The notes under the pieces were generated by a model. It was not told the origin of the DNA. It made no database searches and saw only the letters and a list, made by a program, of their open reading frames with translations. Positions 23,054-31,868 of a DNA stretch of 64,000 nt are shown piece after piece. How positions within the stretch are numbered: the stretch's first letter is position 1; each line of letters opens with the position of its first letter. Source of the stretch: Rhododendron vialii (taxonomy: Eukaryota; Streptophyta; Magnoliopsida; Ericales; Ericaceae). Position numbers and translations under genes: made by a program. The DNA lies in NCBI RefSeq assembly GCF_030253575.1, contig NC_080559.1, forward strand, positions 5,478,501 to 5,542,500, in the 5' to 3' direction.

Positions 23054-23339
23054 TTGTTTTTGCAGTCGTTCGGGTATATAATCCAATGATGTTCATATTC
23101 GACTAAACAAACGAACCCTAAGTCATAATACTTCCTCTGTCCCATTTTTGTTTGTCCGCTTTTTGACTTTTTGATGTGCCAAATTGTTTATACAAATAAG
23201 ATTCTTGAATTTTCTCTCACTTTTCTCCCATTTTCCTTCTCTCCGTTCCTCGAGTTCCAAACACAACATTAATTTGCATGAGGCAGAATCAATTTAAAGT
23301 GCATGCAACAATTTTCTATTTACCCTTTTCAAATACCAA

Positions 23340-23510
23340 ATTCTAGGGCTGCTCGCGGTCCGGTTTGGTTCGGATTCCTAGGAATCAGAGAACCGAACCG
23401 CTAGTCACAGTTTTTATAAAATGAAATCCATGTCCGGACCAAAAGTCTTACGGTCCGGTTCCAATCCAATCCATGGCTCCCGGATCGGTTATGGATTTGT
23501 CCACGAATTT
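23340..23510. repeat. CCGGTT-rich inverted repeat
   Basis: It opens GGGCTGCTCGCGGTCCGGTT and contains pairing GGTTCGG/CCGAACC and GGTCCGG/CCGGACC motifs. Similar in style to the GAGC-rich repeat at 15367 but different in sequence. Class not assigned. Confidence 0.45.
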
Positions 23511-23759
23511 TAGCAAAAATAAAGCTCAAGCATAGACCCTACACTAAAAGGGAAGAAGGTTAAACTCAGAATTAAGTTTAACATCATCAGAAAGTACTTG
23601 TTACATAAACTACCAAAAGGCCAAATTGGGAAGAAATCTCCGAATCTATCAAGTTCAAGTTGAATTATTGGGCTTCTATCAAGATGATTTTTCTCTTGTA
23701 TACTCAATCAATGATGTGGTTCTAAATATTCAAAGTGAAAGTAAAGCTTTGGATGTCCT

Positions 23760-25024
23760 CAAGGCTAGCCATGGAGTTGTCGTTGGTTTGGGAAGGACTT
23801 GGGTGATGCAGGGGGTTCTGAATACTCTGTATCTTTGGCTGTAGAAGTTGGGATTTGGGTGCAACCTCTCTTTGTTTGGTGATGAAGTTGGTCCTCTGGT
23901 CTATGTTGCATTGTTGTAAATGGTGGGGCCTGTTTTGTTTCAATTTGCAATGGTTCTTGGGTTGGGGATATTGGGTTTGGTTTTGTGTCTGTAGGATTGA
24001 TGCTGTTAGGTGGTTTTTGTGTCTGCTGGGGCAGTGGGGCTTGGGCTCTTGGGTTTGGTTTTGTGTCTGCAAGGTTGATGGTGTGAGCTGTTATGGGCTG
24101 GTTGGTTGGTAGGTTGGGTGAGTGAATGTGTGTGTGTGTGTTAGGGGTCTTCTATCTCTGTTGCGTCTGGGGTTCTTGGGTGGTTGTTTTGGGATTATCT
24201 GGGTTGTTCTGTGAGTGTAGTTGGGCGTGTGGGGTCGTGGGGTAGTTTGGGTATCTCCTGCAGTTCGGGGTGGAGTTGCTTCTGGGCTATTGTTGCAGTT
24301 GATCTTGTTGCTTTGGAATGAACTTGATGTCTGCTATTTGTTACTTATGTTGTTGCTGATGAGAAATGGAGTATATTCTACTGCAATTGCTACTCGTATG
24401 GACAGGATGAATCTGCTATTGCTGCAATCTGCCATTTTGATCTTGTTTCTTTGGGAATGATCTTGATTTCTGCTATTTGTTACATCTGTCGGTGCTGATA
24501 AAAATGGATCGAAGATATACTACCGCTAATGCTTACTGGTTTACTGCTATTGCTTCTGATATTGGTATGATGAATCTGTCATTTTTGCAATCTGCCAATG
24601 CTGTGTGCTACTGATGATGCTTTTGCCATTTGCCATTGCTGCAATCTGCCATTGCTGCAATCTGCCAATGCCTGCTGTTTTACTTCTAATGCCATGCCAC
24701 TTGCTACTGCTGTCATGTGCCAATACTACTGAGAATGCCTTGGGGCTTTTGTTGCGAAGGATGAATATCTCACAATTTCTTGCATAGAATTAGGATTATT
24801 TTTGGTGCTCGCATTTGTACATTCTGTTTTGCCTTGTATTGGCCCTGTTACTCTGTTGGCTCCATGCCAACTCTTATTTTTCTCTTGGGTGGTGAGCGGC
24901 ATATGATTGTCAGTTAGGTAGGGTGCCAACTAGGTTTTGGTTGCTTTCTTCTCGTGGTGATGCCGTTTGTAAGTATTGTTCAAAAGATTAATAAAATTTC
25001 CTTTTGCTGTTAGGGAAAAAAAAA
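23760..25024 (+). mobile_element. Probable LINE 3' untranslated region with poly-A
   Basis: A long GT-rich, low-complexity stretch with repeated TGCTATTGCTGCAATCTGCC-like phrases. It closes with TTAATAAAATTTCCTTTTGC and an A-run at about 25015-25024, a tail style common in plant LINEs. No ORF2 domain is left, so this is a 5'-truncated copy or an unrelated repeat. Confidence 0.4.
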
Positions 25025-25266
25025 CAACTCCTACCCTGTTTTTTCTTTTCTTTTCAATAAAAGGGTACACTGCAACTGCAAATGGATCTTTCTGCTAGCA
25101 AAATAGAAGGTGTGCGAAAGTTCATTCACAGAAAATAGTAGCATACCGAACAGTGTTAAAATACATAGTCCACCAAACAAAGCTGAAAAACAAGCTAGTT
25201 ACCAAAAAAAAAAAAGCTGAAAAACAAGTGACATCATCTGGAAAAGCAAAACAAACATCTCCAAGG

Positions 25267-25496
25267 GAGAAATTCTTCAGTGCCAAGCGGGCACGGTGCC
25301 ACGTGGTGCCGAGCACATCTCGGCCATCCAAACGTGTTTTGGATGGCCCAAATCTGTTTGGACTTGAGGGGACGTTTTGGTAATTTTACACTTAAAAAAT
25401 AGCCAAACAGATCTAGGCCGTCCAAACGTGTTTTGGACGGCCGAGATGGTGCTTGGCACCACGTGGCACCGTGCCCGCTCGGCATTGAAGAATTTC
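25267..25496. mobile_element. GAGAAATT-type foldback MITE, 230 bp, with a 9-bp target duplication
   Basis: The left arm starts GAGAAATTCTTCAGTGCC and the right arm ends GGCATTGAAGAATTTC. Both arms hold the GC-rich core GGCACGGTGCCACGTGG and the palindrome-like TCCAAACGTGTTTTGGA. TCTCCAAGG flanks both sides (25258-25266 and 25497-25505), which fits Mutator- or hAT-type insertion. The best-preserved copy of the family in the window. Confidence 0.8.
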
Positions 25497-26146
25497 TCTC
25501 CAAGGAGTAATCACCGCAAAATACATCAAACAAGCTATAATGTGAATAAAAGCGAAAACTGCAAGACCAACTCCAAGCCCAAGGAAGCCAAAACACTCGA
25601 ACTCGACCACACACCCATGTAGCACGCATTCAAAGCGACAACCTGTTAAAAATAAAATAAAAATTCCAGAACACAATGTAATAGCATGAACTAAAAACTG
25701 AATATGTGATTTTGTATCTTACTAGGTTTTGATTCTTAACCGAAGAGTCTACTACACACGAGACATTAGTGTGTTTTTTTAATTACATGCGGACCTAATA
25801 TTGTATCTTATAGTGTATTTTTTATTGAGGCTTGTTCAATCTGGATAGATGTGAATTTCAAAGTAATGGATTTGATGTTCACCTTTTGCAAAACTGTGAG
25901 CCCTTTAGCTGCAGGTGGTTTGTGAAATTAAAGTAGAAGATGGATTGGAAGTAGAAGCGAGATATCTAACCGGGACCTTGCTTATCAAGAATCCTTGTTC
26001 ATACTCTATTATGTACAGCTGGCTACTTCATATCCATCCACAAAAGAGCTCAAACTCAAGCGCGAGGAACATAAAATTCTAGGCATTAGAAACCAGTTAA
26101 CACCAAAAAGGAGAAAAAAGAATTGCACTAGCATTGTTATGTTAAT

Positions 26147-26148
<2 letters not shown>

Positions 26149-26211
<63 letters not shown>
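26149..26211. repeat. (GA)n microsatellite, 63 bp
   Basis: Pure GA run about 150 bp beyond the stop codon of the RGA-like NLR. The longest dinucleotide tract in the window. Confidence 0.95.
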
Positions 26212-26212
<1 letters not shown>

Positions 26213-26365
26213 ATGTTGCTAGTCTCTTGGCCCTCCAAACTGAAAAACCCGAATCTCTGAGCACGTAAAATCTTGCTGGTGTAGAACCTAAATTTACAAA
26301 AGAGAGCACAAATTGTACCTGTGATTATTGATTGCGTTGGGTCTGAAATGCTCTGAATAGTTCAT

Positions 26366-28915
26366 CTAAAAAACTTCAACTTTAGGTACGTGGTTGATCT
26401 TTCGCCATTCCTCTCCTCGTTCTTCGTATTTGGCGCTGAAGATATAGCATCCGACAATTCTCACATTCTGTAGCTTAGTGAGGCATCGCATCCCATCTGG
26501 CAGGGTCCCAACCTTGTAACAATGCCAAATTATAAGTGATTCAAGTGATATGAGATTTGGGAGGACGGACTCTGATGGTGAAGTGAAGTCCGAACAGAAT
26601 TCAATTTCCAAATGAGTGAGTGTAGAAGCAGCATCCAAAAGCCCCTTGGGCAAACTCACCAATGTCGGGAGATTTCCTAATTTCAGTTTCTTAAGGCTTA
26701 TAAGCCCCTTTAAGTCATCGTCATCCGACAAGTTAAGTGAGGGACAAAAGCTTATTTCCAAACGCTCGAGGGAAGTGAGCTCCCTAAGGCCAACTGGCAA
26801 AGAAACCAGCTTAAAACAGTACTCTACAGCCAATTCCCGGAGACAAGAGAGATGTTCTATCCCTTCATCCAAAGACCTTAAAGTCTCACAATGGAAAATG
26901 ATCAGCGTTCGGAGAGAAGTTAACCTACAGAATCCATTTTCTGGCAGACGCTTCAATTTTGTTGACAAGCACAAAAACCGTAGGTCAATTAATTTCCCAA
27001 AATCTTTAGGCCATTTGAAGGCCGACGACAGAGAAAGATCCAAGTATTGCAAGTTTAATAGCTTGCAAAGCGACTTTGGGAGATTGCCAACTCCATTAAA
27101 ACTAAGATACCTTAAGAGCTTCAATTTCCCTATCTTCTCTAGCGACGAAATCCCATCTTCAAAGGTACATCCATCTAGCAAACGTAAGCATCTAAAACTC
27201 TCGCTTTCTATTTCAACAGATGATCCAAACTTGGGCTCTGTTTTCCTTGGATAGAAAATGGTCCGCAACTTCTTGTCTTCAACCAAAGGTCTTGGAAATT
27301 CGGAATATATACTTGCATCAAAGGATACATGCCGAACCGTATCAGGGATTTCTGTGGTTAGAGCCCCTTTAATAGTCAAGTATTCATTACCTGCCAGTGC
27401 TGCCACATATTGTGCAAGGTCATGAACAAGATTATGCATTTTATAATGCTCCCTTCCTCCTGGCATGGCCCGTCCATCATATGGTTCAAGAAATGACCTC
27501 CTTACCAGCTCGAGAATATATCCTTCACCTATATCTTCTAATTCTTTGGCCCCGTCTAAACATTGGATAAACCCTTGGGCCATCCAAGCATATACTAACT
27601 TTTTTCCATCGATAATTTCATCTTTCTCAAACAATGAACAATATGCAAAGCAATTTTTTAAATTTGGCGGCATTTGGTCATAACTCAACTTCAATATGGG
27701 TAAGATATCATCCTCACTTTGTACCAGAGCCCGCATCTCACTGTTCCTCACATACAGCCAATCCCGTTTGTCTCTTTTTGCCAATAAAAGTGATCCTAAG
27801 GTCACAACTGCGAGAGGTACACCGCCACACTTTTCCACTATTTCTTTGCCGATGTTGACTAAGTGCTCCTGATTCTCCTCTTCTCCTTCTTTAAACGCCA
27901 ATTTCACCAATATTGTTAAGCATTCATTGTTTGAAAGACCTCTAAGTTTATATGGTTCCATGTTGCTGACAATTAAAGCAACCGTCTCACTGCATGTGGT
28001 TACAACAATTCTACTTCCTCTTTCTCCTGTTATCAACAAATCCTCCAATCTTTTCCACTTTAAAACGTCTTCATTCCATACGTCGTCCAGAAAAAGGAGA
28101 AACTTATCGTCGCTTAACAATTTTGTAACTCGCTTTTGCAACTGCTGAAGTCCTTCCTTACTAAAACTACTGTGCCAATTGTCCCCATCCGCTTGCAATA
28201 TTTTCAGTAGGATTCTTTTGATATCAAAATCATTAGAGATACACACCCACAATCTTTTGGTAAAATGATTCTTAATCCTATGGTCATCGTATAGCAATTG
28301 TGCAAGTGTGGTCTTCCCTAGACCTCCGATTCCCACTATGGGAATGATGGGAACATTCTCCTCATAACCAGAGGACAATAACAAGCGTACTAATTTTTCT
28401 TTGTCGCCTTCTCTTCCGATAATCCTCCGAGTATTCACTGAGGGGCAGGTTTCGGTCTCTGCCTCGATTGGTCTTTCTACTTGTGTCACAACAAACTCAA
28501 ACTGACGCATCTGTATAACAATCTCATCTAGCCTCTTCTCTATATTATTCAACTTGCAACCCATGACATAATGAAATACAAGTGGATTTGAGCTTTTAAA
28601 GAAGTAGCGTACCTTTCTCACCCAGCTGTTACGAGTTTCCACTTCCCTTCTCCTAGTCTCAGTTGCAACCTCATCAAACAAGTCATCAGCATCATAAAGT
28701 ATGAGTTTGAGCCTTTGTAACCACCCTTTCACAACACGGTTGCTCATCCGCTGCTCTTGTGCATCCAAAAGAGCATTGGTTATGGTGGAGACCACGCCCT
28801 CCATCTTTTTCAGCTCCTCTTTGAAACCCCATGCTAATCCAAACTGTTGAATTGCATCGGACCCCAAAGTCAGCAAAATTCTTCCTGCAATATCGACTAC
28901 AATTTTTTCTGCCAT
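26366..28915 (-). CDS. CC-NB-LRR disease resistance protein, RGA-like, single exon
   Basis: 849 residues in one uninterrupted exon, starting MAEKIVVDIAGRILLTLGSD, the usual RGA start. Residues 1-150 form an Rx-type coiled coil (ADDLFDEVATE). NB-ARC motifs follow in order: P-loop GIGGLGKTT (about 195-203), kinase 2 LLFLDDVW (about 273-280), RNBS-B GSRIVVTT, GVPLAV (about 368) and the MHD motif as MHNLVHDLAQ (about 493). About 300 residues of leucine-rich repeats make up the rest (LRYLSF.G..LPKSL and LTSLRTLIIFHC types). Such proteins sense pathogen effectors in the cytoplasm and oligomerise through the NB-ARC domain. All key motifs are present, so it is probably functional. Length is near the shorter end of the RGA group (850-1200). 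It lies 3 kb downstream of a PBL kinase on the same strand. Confidence 0.93.
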   Translation of the reverse strand: MAEKIVVDIAGRILLTLGSDAIQQFGLAWGFKEELKKMEGVVSTITNALLDAQEQRMSNRVVKGWLQRLKLILYDADDLFDEVATETRRREVETRNSWVRKVRYFFKSSNPLVFHYVMGCKLNNIEKRLDEIVIQMRQFEFVVTQVERPIEAETETCPSVNTRRIIGREGDKEKLVRLLLSSGYEENVPIIPIVGIGGLGKTTLAQLLYDDHRIKNHFTKRLWVCISNDFDIKRILLKILQADGDNWHSSFSKEGLQQLQKRVTKLLSDDKFLLFLDDVWNEDVLKWKRLEDLLITGERGSRIVVTTCSETVALIVSNMEPYKLRGLSNNECLTILVKLAFKEGEEENQEHLVNIGKEIVEKCGGVPLAVVTLGSLLLAKRDKRDWLYVRNSEMRALVQSEDDILPILKLSYDQMPPNLKNCFAYCSLFEKDEIIDGKKLVYAWMAQGFIQCLDGAKELEDIGEGYILELVRRSFLEPYDGRAMPGGREHYKMHNLVHDLAQYVAALAGNEYLTIKGALTTEIPDTVRHVSFDASIYSEFPRPLVEDKKLRTIFYPRKTEPKFGSSVEIESESFRCLRLLDGCTFEDGISSLEKIGKLKLLRYLSFNGVGNLPKSLCKLLNLQYLDLSLSSAFKWPKDFGKLIDLRFLCLSTKLKRLPENGFCRLTSLRTLIIFHCETLRSLDEGIEHLSCLRELAVEYCFKLVSLPVGLRELTSLERLEISFCPSLNLSDDDDLKGLISLKKLKLGNLPTLVSLPKGLLDAASTLTHLEIEFCSDFTSPSESVLPNLISLESLIIWHCYKVGTLPDGMRCLTKLQNVRIVGCYIFSAKYEERGEEWRKINHVPKVEVF

Positions 28916-29162
28916 ATTTTCCCTGGCTACTAGGGATGTGGAAGATAACCTGTGGGAGACAATTGAGCAGATTTAGATCATAAGAGAAAGATCTCTGTCT
29001 TTACTAGTATGTAAAAAGAGGATATCCTCACTTTTGCCTTTCGCTCGTATTTTCACTTCCCATCTAGCCCTTCGAATTGCTTTTATTTTACACCATTTTG
29101 CTCCTTCTTTGTCTTCTCCCACTGCTTTTAATGGTGGTCAATTGGGTCATTTCCGCTGTTTT

Positions 29163-29858
29163 TAGGTATGGCAATCCCGGCTGCCCTGCCCCATTCCCCG
29201 CTGCAAATGGCTTGGGGATTCGGAGATTTTTCGGGGATCGGGTAGGGGATAGGGATAATTTTTTTTAAAAAATGAGAAACGGGTAGGGGATGGGTATGAG
29301 TTTGTCCCCGCCCCCGCCCCGCCCCACCCCACCCCACCCCGTTTGTGTGTGTGTATATATATATATAATAAATAAGTTATATACATAAATGAAAATTATA
29401 TAGGAGTACTATATATACATAAGTGAGGAAGAAAGAAAGAAACTAAATTTCACTGTCAATTAACATAGAAATAATTGAATTCACTTACCACGGATAGAAG
29501 ATTAATAGAAAAAAGAGCTCAAATCAATAGTTCTAGTCAGATAAATATTGTTCACGTCGGAAACTCATGAAATAGCGTCGTGTTGAGAGACTAAGAAATG
29601 AAGCTTTAAAGAGCTTTGCGTGTGTTGTTTGTTCTTGGCGTCTTGCTGCAGGAGGGATACCGGATTAAGAATACCGGTTTTGCTTGTAGTTCCAGTTGGA
29701 TCCCCGATTCCCCACGGGATCTCTGTTCCCCGTTTGGGGAGGGGATGGAGGGTAAAAATAATTCCCCCGTGGGGATCGGAGAAGAGATGGGGATGGATTT
29801 GGATTCGGGGATCGGGGATAGTGGTATCCACCCCCGATCCGCCGCATTGCCAACCCTA
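29163..29858. mobile_element. Non-autonomous hAT-like element, 696 bp, with an 8-bp target duplication
   Basis: GCTGTTTT flanks both ends exactly (29155-29162 and 29859-29866). Termini are short and imperfectly inverted: TAGGTATGGCAATCCCGG at the left and the inverse of TAGGGTTGGCAATGCGGCGG at the right. An 8-bp duplication with short ends of the TAGGG..GGCAA type fits hAT. The body is rich in GGGGAT/ATCCCC motifs on both sides of an AT-rich middle. No transposase. Confidence 0.8.
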
Positions 29859-30089
29859 GCTGTTTTAGGTTGATTACCGAAGCGTCTTCTCAGACTTTTG
29901 ATTAATTCCCTTTCTCGTTTCTCTTCCTCCTGACGGATCCGAGGGCTCTGCTGCCCCATGGGCACAGCAGCCCCTACCCACTACCCAGGGATAAAACAGC
30001 ATCGTTTTGGTGGGAAAAAAAATCATTATCCTATGTTTGCAAGCATATAGAGCAGAAATGTGATTATGAGATTTCTAAAGATAAAATTT

Positions 30090-30450
30090 GATTATGTCTC
30101 TTTAGAATAATATGATCAGAATAATAAGATCTTCACATTCGTTCAAACGGATTAAAAATTGGAGCACTTAATTTTGTAACCATATTTTTTAATATATAAA
30201 CGGTCTCAAAAAATTAAGTGCTCAAATTTTCACTCCGTTTGAATTGGTGCAAAGATTTTGTTATTCTAATCATATTATTCTAAAGCATCGTAATTAATTT
30301 GTATCTTTAAGACTCTCATGTCAAGTATATACTCTTTATTTAGGAGTCTCATAGACAAAAATTAATTAATTATGATGCTTCAGAATAATATGATCAGAAT
30401 AACAAAATCTTTGCACTGATTCAAACGAAGTGAAAATTTGAGCACTTCAC
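30090..30450. repeat. Forward-inverted-forward repeat set X
   Basis: A unit of about 90 bp containing AGAATAATATGATCAGAATAA and TTGAGCACTT occurs at about 30090-30175 (+), again inverted at 30198-30297, and a third time forward at 30360-30450. Adjacent arms could form two alternative hairpins. Confidence 0.75.
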
Positions 30451-30485
30451 TAACTAACAGAATTACATTTGCACTTCACTAACTA

Positions 30486-30845
30486 ACAAACTATTTGTTC
30501 GCGCGAACAAACTATCCGTGCATCCGGACCATCGAAAACACAATCCGGCTGCTATGGGAGAAGTCCGGACCTAAGCTCCGATTAGGTCACCCTGACTTGA
30601 TCCAGACTATGTGTGTGTATATATATATATAGTGAGGATCAAGTCAGGACGCCCTGATTTAGTGTTAGGTCCGAACTTCTCCTACATCCGTTGGATTGTG
30701 TTTTTAATGGTCCAGATCCGCAGAAAATTTGTTCGCGCGAACAAACTGTCCATGTATCAAGACCATCAAAAACACAATCCGACGACTGCGGGAACAGTCC
30801 GGACCTAAGTTCTGGTCAGGTTGCCCCTGACCTAATCCGGACTGA
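30486..30845. repeat. Forward-inverted-forward repeat set Y
   Basis: A unit of about 110 bp containing AAAACACAATCCG and AGTCCGGACCTAAG is present forward at 30489-30612, inverted at about 30633-30755 and forward again at about 30738-30845. The inverted and last forward copies share the palindrome GTTCGCGCGAAC. The set is adjacent to set X and built the same way from unrelated sequence. Confidence 0.75.
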
Positions 30846-31142
30846 ATATATATATAAACACACATACTAGTTTATTAAATTTTGGGTTATCGAAAGACAG
30901 ATTAAATTTATAGTTCCGCCCGTCCATGGACGACCAGATTCTGGCCTGGTTCGGAGCGACGACGTGGGTTGTGACGTGAGTTAATTTTGGTTGGGGTGGA
31001 GAGAGAGAAGACATAAAGAAGAAAATCAATTAGATGGAAAGTAGAAAGGCGTTTACTCTGCAGACCCATGGTTTGCCCAAACAACCCTGAGCATGAAGAC
31101 AAAGAAAGCTACTAAGGAAAAGCTAAAATAAAAAAATCTGCC

Positions 31143-31318
31143 TCCAATAAGAGAAATGCTAGGGATACATTAATATGTTACACCCAACCATACCTCTCTC
31201 ACATGCATATGTGAAAATTCCACAATAAATTCCAATAAGAGAAATGCTAGGGATACATTAATATGTTACACCCAACCATACCTCTCTCACATGCATATGT
31301 GAAAATTCCACAATAAAT
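31143..31318. repeat. Exact 88-bp tandem duplication
   Basis: Positions 31143-31230 and 31231-31318 appear identical over 88 bp (TCCAATAAGAG ... CCACAATAAAT). Just after, 31319-31400 is a looser inverted copy of part of the unit, so the duplication doubled the left arm of an older foldback element. The identity argues for recent origin. Confidence 0.9.
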
Positions 31319-31868
31319 GCTAGGAACCTACATGTATGTGAAAGAGGTATGATTGAGATGTGACAAATTGATCATATTGATGTGCCCCTTGTATCTCCCA
31401 AATCTTACGCAAACACAAGATAGCATATGATCTTCAGTTGTGATGCTTTGAAACAACATACTTACAAAGAAGGGAAATACAAGCGTAAACGAAGCCAGAT
31501 AAACTCAATCACTTCAGTGACTTCAATCATGCAAAACCACTTGCATCGCTAATCAGGCTTACAAACATTTTGCTGTAACAACATTTCCTATAGACCGAGA
31601 GTCGACGCAAGTTTTGATATCGACCAAAATTAGCCAAAAACACCTGTACAGTCACTGAACAGATACGGGTTAAACAACACCAAGCCCTTAGATCGCCGCC
31701 TAACAACCTGCATTATCATTGAACGAAACAAAAAAGAAGAGGAGCTCCTCTACAAAACTTTCCTGTGATTCATTTGGTGAAGAGTGGGGAAGCAGATGGT
31801 CTGGGATAAGCAGCTTATGCTTTTCCATCACCGACCCTTATTCTGCGAGGCTTTGGCCCACTGCTTGT

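Larger units (their letters stand above)
21255..26365. other. Repeat-rich spacer between the DnaJ pseudogene and the first NLR
   Basis: No host gene was found. It holds a SINE-like element, a possible solo LTR, a truncated Stowaway terminus at about 23131-23165, a CCGGTT-rich inverted repeat at about 23345-23510, a LINE tail up to 25024, a MITE at 25267 and a long GA tract at 26149. Open frames here are short and low in complexity. Confidence 0.5.
28916..31868. other. Spacer between the RGA-like NLR and the kinase gene
   Basis: The right flank of the NLR start codon (28916-29160) is its likely promoter and leader. Then come a hAT-like element (29163-29858), two forward-inverted-forward repeat sets (30090-30450 and 30486-30845) and an 88-bp exact duplication (31143-31318). 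About 31320-31868 should include the 3' untranslated part of the kinase gene. Confidence 0.45.

Noticed and set aside
26616-27254. 212-codon plus-strand frame inside the RGA-like NLR
   Set aside because: Antisense shadow of the LRR coding region.
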